NCBI GenBank assembly: GCA_965661575.1
Contig: CBFIEJ010000006.1
Location: 1 to 59,965, forward strand
DNA: 59,965 bases
Direction: 5' to 3'
Origin: UA16 sp965661575
GTDB lineage: Bacteria; Bacteroidota; Bacteroidia; Flavobacteriales_D; Sanyastnellaceae
Every line of letters starts with the position of its first letter. Positions within the stretch are counted from its first letter, which is position 1. Made by a program: the position numbers and the translations under genes. The notes beneath the pieces are model-generated. The model was not told the origin of the DNA. It saw nothing but the letters and a program-made list of their open reading frames with translations, and made no database searches. This document shows, piece after piece, positions 27,395 through 35,576 of the stretch.

Positions 27395-28243
27395 ATGGCC
27401 AACAAATCAAATAAGAGTGGGCGTTTTGTCAATCGGGAGGATTTACCTCGCGTTTCCCCCGAATTGAAATCATTTTTACTGGAAAAGGCGGACCGTTATG
27501 AATCTCTTGATTTCATACCGGACGATCCCATCTCCATTGCGCATGATTTCAGTGAACCACGGGACATCGAAGTTGCCGCTTTTTTAACGGCGACCTTGGC
27601 GTGGGGTCAGCGCATGACCATTAAAAATAATGCTGCCAAGTGGATGAGTCGGATGGATAATGCGCCGCGTCAGTTTCTCGAATCAGCCAGTGATGAGGAG
27701 ATTGCCGCTGTGAGTGAGGGGTTTGTGCACCGGACTTTTCAACCTCGAGATGCACTCCTCTTTATGCAGGCACTGCAAGGTTTGCTGCAGGAATTTGGGG
27801 GACTTGAGGCAGCGTTTTTACCGTCGAATCTTTCTGATCAAAGGGGAGAGTCGATTCGTCCGCATCTGGAGATCTTTCATGATCGTTTTTTTGCAGCAGC
27901 ATTGGCCCGCGGATTCGAAGCTGGACGCACGCGCAAGCATGTCGCTACTCCAGCTCGTGGCTCTGCGACGAAACGCTTGAACATGTTTCTGCGCTGGATG
28001 GTTCGACCAGGAATTCGCGGAGTTGATTTTGGCATCTGGAGCAGCATCGAACCGAGCCAATTGATGATTCCGCTCGATGTGCACACGGGAAATGTGGGTC
28101 GGAAACTGAAATTGTTGAGTCGCAAGGCGAGCGACTGGCGAGCCGTCGAAGAGCTCATGACTGCTCTTCGTCAAGTGGATCCCAACGACCCGGTCAGAAT
28201 GGACTTTGCGTTGTTTGGTTTGGGAGCGATCGAAGGATTCTAA
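27395..28243 (+). CDS. TIGR02757 (DUF2400) family protein
   Basis: 282 residues from ATG 27395; upstream in-frame starts fall inside the divergent gene. The family pattern is present: DFIPDDPISIAHDFSEPRDIEVAAFLTATLAWGQR, then RLNMFLRWMVR, and a C-terminal LDVHTGNVGRKL and DPNDPVRMDFALFGLGAIEG. The last part resembles HhH-GPD-type DNA glycosylase cores (an LxxHVxRxxxRL-like segment followed by a late catalytic-type Asp). The function is not established. Convergent with the next gene, 10 bp between stops. Confidence 0.9.
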   Translation: MANKSNKSGRFVNREDLPRVSPELKSFLLEKADRYESLDFIPDDPISIAHDFSEPRDIEVAAFLTATLAWGQRMTIKNNAAKWMSRMDNAPRQFLESASDEEIAAVSEGFVHRTFQPRDALLFMQALQGLLQEFGGLEAAFLPSNLSDQRGESIRPHLEIFHDRFFAAALARGFEAGRTRKHVATPARGSATKRLNMFLRWMVRPGIRGVDFGIWSSIEPSQLMIPLDVHTGNVGRKLKLLSRKASDWRAVEELMTALRQVDPNDPVRMDFALFGLGAIEGF

Positions 28244-28253
28244 CGTCGGCAAA

Positions 28254-28835
28254 TCAGCCGATTAAACCCAAACGCTGGTTGACGCAATCGTCGATGCGTT
28301 CAAACAAGTGCGCAGGGGTCAGCGTGCGCCATCCGATTTCACTCAATTCTCCTCCCAGAACAAAATAGCTATCGAGGTCAATGCTTTTCATGTCTTCGAG
28401 AACATGTTCTCGAAAGTTTAAAAGCGCAATCCATCCATCATCGTCTGTGACTTCATCAAACCATTCTTCGTAGTAACAATCGTCTCCAAAATGGAAGTTG
28501 AGGATATTTTCACCGATTAAAATGAATCGATTGATGCCTTCTGCGATCAGCACGTCAATGACCTCTCGTTTCAGATGCATCACGTCATTGAACAGGCAAT
28601 CGTTCCATTCTCCAATGAACTCAATCACGGCAAATCGTTCGTCGTAATCCGCAAAGAGAATTTTGCAGAATAACGTTTGTGATTCAATCGAATCCCACTG
28701 GGGATGAATGAAGTAATTGTAGATTTTAGTGGAATATTCCAACTCACTGTACTGCCTTTCGAAAAAAGGGCTGCGCGGATCACTGCTCGCGACGTAGTGG
28801 TTGCGCCAGGCGAAATAAGGTTCAAGCGTGTGCAT
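28254..28835 (-). CDS. Conserved Bacteroidota hypothetical protein downstream of murQ
   Basis: 193 residues from ATG 28835, which overlaps the murQ stop by 14 bp and gives the N-terminus MHTLEPYFAWRNHYV. It is rich in aromatic and acidic residues (IYNYFIHPQWD, IEFIGEWNDC, DDCYYEEWFDE), soluble, with no catalytic motif that I recognise. I recall similar proteins next to murQ in other Flavobacteria, so it is probably functionally tied to that operon. The 39 bases upstream (to 28874) are open but unlike the family start. Confidence 0.8.
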   Translation of the reverse strand: MHTLEPYFAWRNHYVASSDPRSPFFERQYSELEYSTKIYNYFIHPQWDSIESQTLFCKILFADYDERFAVIEFIGEWNDCLFNDVMHLKREVIDVLIAEGINRFILIGENILNFHFGDDCYYEEWFDEVTDDDGWIALLNFREHVLEDMKSIDLDSYFVLGGELSEIGWRTLTPAHLFERIDDCVNQRLGLIG

Positions 28836-29652
28836 TTCCTTCGATTTGTTCAATGGCTTTGCGCACACTGCCACACGTCTCGAGAGCAGTGGAAGCTACA
28901 TGTCGGTCGACTCCCGTCGCCATCTCAATCATCCTGATACCTCGTTCGACAAGCTTTGCGTTTGATGGTTTCATGTCCACCATTGCTGAGCCTTGCACGT
29001 GCCCGAGTTGAATCATTACCGATGTGCTGATCAGATTCAGCACCAGTTTGGTGGCTGTTCCCGCATTCAATCGAGTGCTTCCTGTCACGAATTCGGGTCC
29101 AGTCGTGGCCACCATCGGATGGGTGGCGATGTCTCCGAGTTCAGATGACGGGTTGCACGTGATGCAAGCTGTGAGCAGTCCGGCTTCATTTGCACGTTGA
29201 ATGCCACCAATGACGTAGGGTGTGCGCCCTGAGGCTGCGATTCCAATCAACGTGTCATTTGAGGTCGGATTTGCCGCCTTGAGATCCTGCCATGCGCCTT
29301 CTAGGTTGTCTTCGGCTCCTTCGACAGCCACACGCAAAGCTCCATCGCCACCGGCAATGTAGCCTTGGACGATCTCAGGTGCAACGCCAAATGTTGGGGG
29401 GCATTCGCTTGCGTCGAGAATTCCCAAACGACCGCTGGTGCCTGCGCCAATGTAAAACAGACGACCACCATTCGTCATTCTTGGGACAAGGGCTTCGACA
29501 AAACGTTGAATTTCAGGTAAGCACGACTCTACCGCATCGAACGCATTTTGCGTCTGACGGTGCATGTGTCCGATCAGCGCTTCGATGCTCATCGCATTCA
29601 GGTCGCTGTGGGCTCCCTGTTGTTCGGTCGGGGGGATGTTGTGCTTACTCAC
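28822..29652 (-). CDS. murQ: N-acetylmuramic acid 6-phosphate etherase, probable GTG start
   Basis: 276 residues. It cleaves the lactyl ether of MurNAc-6-P to GlcNAc-6-P and lactate in cell-wall recycling. The SIS-domain motifs are GAGTSGRLGILDASECPPTFG, IAASGRTPYVIGG and TGSTRLNAGTATKLVLN. I place the start at GTG 29652 (VSKHNIPPTEQQ), 28 bp after the aroE stop. The first ATG upstream (29739) would overlap aroE by 59 bp and add an unconserved segment; ATG at MSIEALIGH would be too short. Catalytic Glu is likely in DASECPP. Confidence 0.92.
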   Translation of the reverse strand: MSKHNIPPTEQQGAHSDLNAMSIEALIGHMHRQTQNAFDAVESCLPEIQRFVEALVPRMTNGGRLFYIGAGTSGRLGILDASECPPTFGVAPEIVQGYIAGGDGALRVAVEGAEDNLEGAWQDLKAANPTSNDTLIGIAASGRTPYVIGGIQRANEAGLLTACITCNPSSELGDIATHPMVATTGPEFVTGSTRLNAGTATKLVLNLISTSVMIQLGHVQGSAMVDMKPSNAKLVERGIRMIEMATGVDRHVASTALETCGSVRKAIEQIEGNAHA

Positions 29653-29680
29653 GGCGCAAAGATACACTGCCGCTTTTGGT

Positions 29681-30439
29681 TCAAGTCGTCCACCAGCGCC
29701 AAGCCGCATCGGCTTGGGCATAAAGCATGTCCTTGCCATTCATAGACTCAGCTCCTCTGGATCGCGCCTCTCTCAGAAATTTGGTTTCCGCGGGATTGTA
29801 AACCAAGTCGACCACGAGATGTTGTGGGGTCATCCCTGACCAAGGAAAGGGCACACAGTTATCCACGTCAGGATAGGTGCCGACAGGTGTGCACTGCACC
29901 ACAAGTTTGTGATGTCCGACAGCTTCTGGGCTCAAGTCTTCGAAGCGAACCGAAGATCCGCTTAGTTCGCGGCGTGTGACATGGGCCACTTGGATTCCAA
30001 GTGTGTTGAGGCCATATCGTACAGCTTTTGCTGCACCGCCATTGCCTATGACGAGTGCACGTTCGTGATCAGAACGCAGAAACGGCCGAATGCTGTTGAG
30101 GAAACCTACCGCATCGGTGTTGTGCCCCATCCACGTGCCATCGTCACAGGGTTTGATCGCATTTACGGCTCCAATGGCCTGTGCTTCTGGGGTGAGGGAT
30201 GAGAGGAAAGGGAGGATGCTTTCCTTGTAAGGCACTGTAACATTCAATCCTGACAACGGCCCGTGCTGTTCCTGCAATGTGATGATCCAGTCGCTGAACT
30301 TACCTATCTCGTCCAATTCAAACAGCGAGTAACGGGCAGAGTCCAGTCCCGCGCGTTTGAATTTTTCCGCAAATAAAGCGGGTGAGTGAGAGTGGGCGAG
30401 GCTTTTTCCCAACAGTCCAAATCGTTGGGCCTCAGTCAT
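29681..30439 (-). CDS. aroE: Shikimate dehydrogenase
   Basis: 252 residues. NADPH-dependent reduction of 3-dehydroshikimate to shikimate in aromatic amino-acid synthesis. Substrate site SLAHSHSPALF (13-23), catalytic Lys in NVTVPYKE, GAVNAI, GHNTDAVGF, and the NADP-binding GNGGAAKAV. Overlaps DUF368 by 8 bp upstream and is followed by murQ, within one long minus-strand gene run. Confidence 0.96.
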   Translation of the reverse strand: MTEAQRFGLLGKSLAHSHSPALFAEKFKRAGLDSARYSLFELDEIGKFSDWIITLQEQHGPLSGLNVTVPYKESILPFLSSLTPEAQAIGAVNAIKPCDDGTWMGHNTDAVGFLNSIRPFLRSDHERALVIGNGGAAKAVRYGLNTLGIQVAHVTRRELSGSSVRFEDLSPEAVGHHKLVVQCTPVGTYPDVDNCVPFPWSGMTPQHLVVDLVYNPAETKFLREARSRGAESMNGKDMLYAQADAAWRWWTT

Positions 30440-31373
30440 TATGAATCGGTTGTGAAAATTGATTCATCAGTGCAACGAGGACAATGCCCGAGAGGGCACA
30501 CACCAATGCCAAACCTAGGGACGCACCTGACAAACCAATTGGCCAAGCCAAGGCTTCAGACCATGTTTCTCTTCCGTCACTGTGCGTGTAGAGTAACTCA
30601 ACGTTCTCTTTCCATGGCCAGATGGCTCGCAACGAACCGAATAGAAAGCCGGTAAGCAATGCGAGCAGCACATTGTAATGCCTTTGCAAGGTCCATTTGA
30701 GCAGCTTGCTGAAGAGGAGCAATCCTGTGATGACGCCTCCACCAATGATTGCAATGCGCGCAAAGTCCAAAGATTTAACAGCGCCAATAACGGTTGCATA
30801 TGCACCGAGAAGGAGCAGGATAAAACTTCCTGAAATGCCGGGCAAGATCATCGCGCAAGCCGCCACAGCCCCTGCACCGAAGAGATAGAGCGCCGAGGGC
30901 TCTGTTTGGGAAATGGGAAGAGAGCTAATGCCAAAGGCAATTACGGTGCCGGCGGCGAAAGCGAAGGCAGTCCGTGCATTGCGAATTTTAATTTCCCGAC
31001 CAACAAAGGGAATGGACGCTGAAACCAATCCAAAAAAGAAACAATAGAGCAAAGTGCTGTGCTGTTCCAACAAATGATGGAGCAGATTGGATAAGCCTAG
31101 AATGCTCGTGCCAATGCCTAGGGCCAAAACGACTAAGAAATTGCCGTTGATGGCATGCCAAATGGTTCTCCATTCTCCTTTAAAAACTTGCAGGATCATA
31201 CGCGGGTGGATGGCTGAAATGGAGCTGAGCAACTCGTCATATATGCCAGTGATGAGCGCGATGGTTCCACCTGAAACCCCTGGAACCAGGTCCGCAGCTC
31301 CCATGGCCATTCCCCTGAGGTAAAGCCCAATAAAGGCTCGGAACGATCGGCGTTTTGACTGCAGGGAGTTCAT
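30432..31373 (-). CDS. DUF368 membrane protein, polyprenyl-phosphate transporter family
   Basis: 313 residues from ATG 31373, two bases after the rhodanese stop; an earlier ATG at 31415 would overlap that gene. Eight or so membrane segments. Family signatures are GMAMGAADLVPGVSGGTIALITGIYDELL near the N-terminus and the repeat-like ACAMILPGISGSFILLLLGAY in the middle. The DUF368 family has been shown to move undecaprenyl phosphate back across the membrane for reuse in envelope synthesis. This fits its place beside murQ, though the coupling may be accidental. Confidence 0.9.
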   Translation of the reverse strand: MNSLQSKRRSFRAFIGLYLRGMAMGAADLVPGVSGGTIALITGIYDELLSSISAIHPRMILQVFKGEWRTIWHAINGNFLVVLALGIGTSILGLSNLLHHLLEQHSTLLYCFFFGLVSASIPFVGREIKIRNARTAFAFAAGTVIAFGISSLPISQTEPSALYLFGAGAVAACAMILPGISGSFILLLLGAYATVIGAVKSLDFARIAIIGGGVITGLLLFSKLLKWTLQRHYNVLLALLTGFLFGSLRAIWPWKENVELLYTHSDGRETWSEALAWPIGLSGASLGLALVCALSGIVLVALMNQFSQPIHND

Positions 31374-31375
31374 GT

Positions 31376-31705
31376 TTATGCGATTTCCATTCCCGGTTCG
31401 AAAGCCTTTGCCCAAGCGGTGATTCCACCTTCAAGGCTTCGCAAATTGTCAAAACCATGTTTCGAACAAAGCGCACTCACAGTTGCGGCTGACCTCGCTC
31501 CGGAACGACAGTAGATGACGACGGGAATATCCCGTGAAATTTCGGACTGCCTCGACAGGCAAAATGCCATTGGAATGTGGAACTCACTGAGTCGGCTTAC
31601 GCTTACTTCATGAGCTTCACGAATGTCGAGGACTTTAAATTCCTTGCCGCTTTCAAGCCACTGCTTCATCGTCTCTGGGAGGATGGATGGTACAATTGTG
31701 TTCAT
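31376..31705 (-). CDS. Single-domain rhodanese-like protein
   Basis: 109 residues from ATG 31705. It starts MNTIVPSILPETMKQWL and shows LDIREAHEVSVSRL (the substrate-side Asp/Arg motif) and the active-site loop VIYCRSGARS with catalytic Cys, then GGITAWAKAF. It is a likely sulfur-transfer protein in the cytoplasm. The intrinsic terminator upstream separates it from the phosphosulfolactate synthase gene, so it probably has its own promoter with DUF368, aroE and murQ following. Confidence 0.9.
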   Translation of the reverse strand: MNTIVPSILPETMKQWLESGKEFKVLDIREAHEVSVSRLSEFHIPMAFCLSRQSEISRDIPVVIYCRSGARSAATVSALCSKHGFDNLRSLEGGITAWAKAFEPGMEIA

Positions 31706-31730
31706 TTCACAAAGTGCATCTTGGACGTGT

Positions 31731-31760
31731 AAAAAAAAATCAGCGTGCTGGAAGCACCTG
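31731..31760 (-). terminator. Intrinsic terminator after the comA homologue
   Basis: On the minus strand, CAG-GTGCT-TCC-AGCAC-g-CTG forms an 8-bp stem with one bulged G, followed by A and nine T. It lies 17 bp after the phosphosulfolactate synthase stop and ends the TPR-comA transcript. Confidence 0.75.
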
Positions 31761-31776
31761 AACAATGAGAGGTGGA

Positions 31777-32586
31777 TTAATCTTCTTCTGTGACTTCTTC
31801 TGGAGCAAGTCGTTTGCCGTCTGCAAGGGCTTCAGGCAAGTGCTCGAAGAAGGTGTCTCCTCGAAGGCCAAGTCGGAGGCATTCAAGCGGTATGAGATCG
31901 TTGGGACCGATGTTGCCCAGGTTGACATTCGCGCCAAACTGACGGATGAACCAAACTTGTTGTGGCTTTTTTGGCGCTTCCCACAGGATGTCTTCGAGCG
32001 CAACATTCGCTAAAATGCGCTTGATCAATTGGACGTGTGCGCTACCATTGGGGCGATAGATGCCTACGTTTCCACTTTCTCGGGCTTCTGCAATGACCTT
32101 GAAGCTGCCTGCTTGAAGTTCATTGCTCATCATGCGAATCCATTTAGCAGGACTGATCAAAATGCCTTCTTCTTTTGAGCCTACCTCTGAAAGTACCTTG
32201 TAATTCTTGCTGAGTTTGGAAATGACTTCGCACTTTTCATCGTGTGGAATGACCATCGAACCATCACTGACTTCCAAGCACTCAATGCCCATTTTGTCTA
32301 TGAACCGGAGGTATCCATCCAAATCATTGCGAACGTAGAACGCTTCAAACAGCGTGCCGCCGCAGTAGACGTCGAATCCGGCATCGTGATATAGTTTGGC
32401 TTTTTCTGCGACTTTGGGCGTTATGATGGAGGTGCCAAAACCAAGTTTCAGGAAATCCACGAGGTCGCTCCCCGTTTCGATTAAATCTTCTGCCTGCCGC
32501 AGGCTAAGACCTTTGTCCATGACCATCGTAAGGCCATTTTGACGGGGTTGAGAAGTGCGTTCAGGGAGATGTGAAATGTCAAACAT
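31777..32586 (-). CDS. comA: Phosphosulfolactate synthase (ComA family)
   Basis: 269 residues. The family adds sulfite to phosphoenolpyruvate to give (R)-phosphosulfolactate, the first step of coenzyme M synthesis in methanogens. The (beta/alpha)8 fold shows TMVMDKGLSLRQAEDLIE, DFLKLGFGTS, VYCGGTLFE, IECLEVSDGSM and EVGSKEEG; C-terminal FGANVNLGNI and RLGLRGDTF are typical. Bacteroidota do not make coenzyme M, so the product is probably diverted elsewhere, for example to sulfolactate, cysteate or sulfonolipid chemistry; that is inference. The gene follows the TPR gene after 4 bp. Confidence 0.9.
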   Translation of the reverse strand: MFDISHLPERTSQPRQNGLTMVMDKGLSLRQAEDLIETGSDLVDFLKLGFGTSIITPKVAEKAKLYHDAGFDVYCGGTLFEAFYVRNDLDGYLRFIDKMGIECLEVSDGSMVIPHDEKCEVISKLSKNYKVLSEVGSKEEGILISPAKWIRMMSNELQAGSFKVIAEARESGNVGIYRPNGSAHVQLIKRILANVALEDILWEAPKKPQQVWFIRQFGANVNLGNIGPNDLIPLECLRLGLRGDTFFEHLPEALADGKRLAPEEVTEED

Positions 32587-32590
32587 TGCA

Positions 32591-34003
32591 TTAGGGTTTA
32601 AAACGCTCGAGGCGTTTTACAAAGCGCGCATCATTGGCAAGCGCAGGAAACAAGTCTATTAAATTTTGTGCTTCATCAAAATGATGCAGCAGCAGGTGTT
32701 CTAGAAACTCGAAGGCTTCGTTCTGGCGGCCGACGGCATAGAGGCTGATGAACTTCCGATAACCGATAGATCCATTGTGACCTAGGGCTGTTTCGGAGTC
32801 GTCGATCACGTCAAGTGCATTTTCATGGCGATCTGCGACTTGCAAATTGTCGATGCGTTCGAGCCAGATTTCTTCATTGCGAATATCACGAATCAAACCT
32901 TCGGTGTAAACCTTTTCGGCTCGCTCGTATTCGCCCTTCTTTTTCAAAGTGGTTGCGAGGAGCAGGTGGTAATCGGCATGCTCCGGTTCGAGGGAGAGGG
33001 CTTGTTCAAAGTGCGAACATGCTTCTCCAAGTCGGCCTTGAAGATCAGCCAACACCCCCAAACCGATAAAAGCGTCCGCAAATGCAGGATCGAGCTTGAG
33101 GCTGGCTCGGTAATATTCTGATGCTTGATCCAAATTCCCGAGTCTTTCGAGGCATTCACCCATGTAACATTGAGTACGTGGAGTGATATCCTCGAAGCTG
33201 AGTGTTTCCTCGTAGGTGTGGAGCGCATCATTGTAACGTTCCATCGCTACCAATGCTTCCGCTTTCTGATGGTAAGCGGGGCCAAATGCACTTTCAATGG
33301 CAATGGCAAAATCATAAGCTTCAATGGCTTGTGGGAATTTCCCACATTGTTGCAGCGCGTTGCCCATGCTGTACCAAGCTGCGAAAGAATACGGTTGCTC
33401 ATCCAGGAACTTTTCGTAAAACTTCGCTGCGCGTTTGAACTGGCCTGTACGCTCGAAGCAGAAGGCCAATTCGTAGACCGCAGTTTCGTTGCTTGGATCC
33501 TCCGCTAGTGCTTCCTCGAGGTTTAGAATGGCCTCTTTCCAAGCGCCGAGATTTTCGTATTCGAGAGCGATGTCAATCCTGATTTCACGGCGGGCATCGC
33601 TATCAGCAAAAATCAAGGCACGTTTGAAGCAATCGATGGCTTGTTTGTGCTCTGTAATTTGACTGTAAATCGATCCCAAAGTCATCAAGATCTCTTCGCT
33701 GTGGGGGTTGATTTGGAGCAGATCCTTGAGGAGGGGAACGGCTTTCACCGGCTTGCCGCTGTTGGCCCAGATTTGAGCTTGCCGCAGCTTGAGCCCCAAG
33801 TGCCCGGGATAAAGTTGGCGGGCATGCTTCAGAGCCATCTCCGCTTTTCGGGTTTCTTTTACGCCGAGGTAATGCTCGATGAGTCCCTCCAATTCGTCCA
33901 TGTCGAAGAAGGTTTGGTCTCCGCTGTGGACCATTTCTTCAAACTTGCGAACCAAGTCTTTGAGCGCCGGCTCATCTCGGTATGCTTGTCCTTCCCCATT
34001 CAT
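32591..34003 (-). CDS. Tetratricopeptide-repeat protein
   Basis: 470 residues, no signal peptide or membrane segment. About ten TPR units are visible from residue ~40 to ~430, with the W-G-Y-A-F-A-P spacing, for example IYSQITEHKQAIDCFKRAL, YSMGNALQQCGKFPQAIEAY and LGVLADLQGRLGEACSHFEQAL. It probably acts as a cytoplasmic protein-interaction scaffold. First gene of the transcript, with a promoter element four bases before its ATG; comA follows 4 bp downstream. The neighbourhood TPR/comA/DUF368/aroE recurs in Flavobacteria as I recall it. Confidence 0.92.
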   Translation of the reverse strand: MNGEGQAYRDEPALKDLVRKFEEMVHSGDQTFFDMDELEGLIEHYLGVKETRKAEMALKHARQLYPGHLGLKLRQAQIWANSGKPVKAVPLLKDLLQINPHSEEILMTLGSIYSQITEHKQAIDCFKRALIFADSDARREIRIDIALEYENLGAWKEAILNLEEALAEDPSNETAVYELAFCFERTGQFKRAAKFYEKFLDEQPYSFAAWYSMGNALQQCGKFPQAIEAYDFAIAIESAFGPAYHQKAEALVAMERYNDALHTYEETLSFEDITPRTQCYMGECLERLGNLDQASEYYRASLKLDPAFADAFIGLGVLADLQGRLGEACSHFEQALSLEPEHADYHLLLATTLKKKGEYERAEKVYTEGLIRDIRNEEIWLERIDNLQVADRHENALDVIDDSETALGHNGSIGYRKFISLYAVGRQNEAFEFLEHLLLHHFDEAQNLIDLFPALANDARFVKRLERFKP

Positions 34004-34007
34004 AAGC

Positions 34008-34015
34008 CAAAGCTA
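34008..34015 (-). promoter_or_regulatory. TAnnTTTG -7 element of the TPR gene
   Basis: TAGCTTTG on the minus strand, exact consensus, ends four bases before the ATG at 34003. A leaderless transcript is expected. Confidence 0.6.
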
Positions 34016-34102
34016 AGTAGAGGAGCCGAGAGCGTAATCATTTCTCACAGTCCTTTTTTCACATCCTGCAAGTATTAGTCCACGAAACCGGGAGATGCGC
34101 GG

Positions 34103-34110
34103 TAAATTTG
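34103..34110 (+). promoter_or_regulatory. TAnnTTTG -7 element of glmM
   Basis: TAAATTTG, exact consensus, ends four bases before ATG 34115. It is divergent from the TPR promoter; 111 bp separate the two start codons. Confidence 0.6.
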
Positions 34111-34114
34111 ACGC

Positions 34115-35494
34115 ATGCTGATAACATCAATCTCGGGGATTCGAGGCACCATTGGGGGTGCCGAGGGAGAAGGTCTGACACCGCACGATATCGTTCGGTT
34201 TGCGACGGGGTATGCGTCTTGGGTTAAATCGGCTTCAGGACAAGATCAACCTACGGTTGTCGTCGGTCGTGATGCTCGTCTTAGCGGTGAACTTGTTCGG
34301 GATTGCCTGGTGGGTACGCTGAATGCGATGGGCGTGAACGTGCTGGACTTGGGGTTGAGCACGACTCCAACAGTGGAGCTCGCTGTGCCTGCAGAGTCCG
34401 CTGCAGGTGGCATTATTCTCACCGCAAGCCACAACCCAAAGCAGTGGAATGCTCTGAAACTTTTGGGTCCTGCAGGAGAGTTTTTGAATGCAGCTGAGGG
34501 CGAGCGCGTGTTGGCGCTGGCGTCTGAAAAAGCATCGTATGCAGACATCAATGACATCGGCTCTACAGAGCACCTAGCGGGATGGATGGAGACGCATGTT
34601 GACCATGCGATTGATTTGGAATGGGTTGACGCCGATGCTGTCAAGGCCAAAGGGTTGAAAATTGCGATTGATGCGGTCAATTCCACAGGTGGTATCATCA
34701 TGCCTATGTTGCTCGAAGCAATGGGATGCGAGGTGGTCGAGGTCAATTGCGATCCAACAGGACATTTTGCTCACAATCCTGAGCCACTGCCTGCCCACCT
34801 TGAAGAATTGCGCAAGGTCGTGGTGGAAGAACAATGCGATTTGGGCATCAGTGTTGATCCCGATGTGGATCGGTTGGCCTTCGTTTGTGAGGATGGAAGT
34901 TGGTTTGGCGAGGAGTACACCTTGGTCGCCGTCGCTGATTTTATTTTATCCAAAACTCCAGGAAATACGGTGAGCAATATGAGCTCGACCCGGGCTTTAA
35001 GAATCATCACCGAGAAGCATGGTGGAACGCATACCGCCAGTGCAGTGGGCGAAGTCAATGTGGTCGAAGCCATTCGTTCAACGCGCGCCGTGATTGGTGG
35101 TGAAGGGAACGGAGGAGTTATTTACCCAACGTCTCACTGCGGTCGCGACGCTGTGGTCGGTACAGCGCTGTTTTTGACACACCTCGTGGCGTTTGGAGGG
35201 CGAGTATCTGAACTGCGCGCCACATATCCCAATTGGTTCATGTCCAAAGACAAGTTGCAGTTGCCTGACTCGGACGTTGACGCAGCACTCTCCAAACTTG
35301 TATCCGCTCATCCGGAGGCTCAAGTGAATACGGTTGATGGAGTGAAATTTGACTTGTCGGAAGGCTGGGTGCATCTGCGCAAGTCAAACACAGAGCCCAT
35401 CATTCGAGTTTATGCGGAAGCTGAATCCGTAGAAGCTGCCAGTGCCTTGGGAGGACGATTTAAGCAAGAATTGCAAGCATTACTTCAGCACTGA
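34115..35494 (+). CDS. glmM: Phosphoglucosamine mutase
   Basis: 459 residues. It converts glucosamine-6-P to glucosamine-1-P on the way to UDP-GlcNAc. N-terminal SISGIRGTIGG; phosphoserine loop LTASHNPKQWNALK (Ser105); metal loop VDPDVDRLAF; sugar-binding GGEGNGGVIYP; C-terminal phosphate loop RKSNTEPIIRVYAE. These are the hallmarks of the alpha-phosphohexomutase family, and the Bacteroidota GlmM-type WNALK is present. A phosphomannomutase activity cannot be excluded. The next gene (cysteine desulfurase) starts 82 bp downstream. Confidence 0.92.
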   Translation: MLITSISGIRGTIGGAEGEGLTPHDIVRFATGYASWVKSASGQDQPTVVVGRDARLSGELVRDCLVGTLNAMGVNVLDLGLSTTPTVELAVPAESAAGGIILTASHNPKQWNALKLLGPAGEFLNAAEGERVLALASEKASYADINDIGSTEHLAGWMETHVDHAIDLEWVDADAVKAKGLKIAIDAVNSTGGIIMPMLLEAMGCEVVEVNCDPTGHFAHNPEPLPAHLEELRKVVVEEQCDLGISVDPDVDRLAFVCEDGSWFGEEYTLVAVADFILSKTPGNTVSNMSSTRALRIITEKHGGTHTASAVGEVNVVEAIRSTRAVIGGEGNGGVIYPTSHCGRDAVVGTALFLTHLVAFGGRVSELRATYPNWFMSKDKLQLPDSDVDAALSKLVSAHPEAQVNTVDGVKFDLSEGWVHLRKSNTEPIIRVYAEAESVEAASALGGRFKQELQALLQH

Positions 35495-35576
35495 GGTATT
35501 CTCAGCGGAAGATTCTTTCTTCATGCATTGTTGGTTCATCGGAATTGATGCATTTTTGCAACCATTCCCCCGCGAA

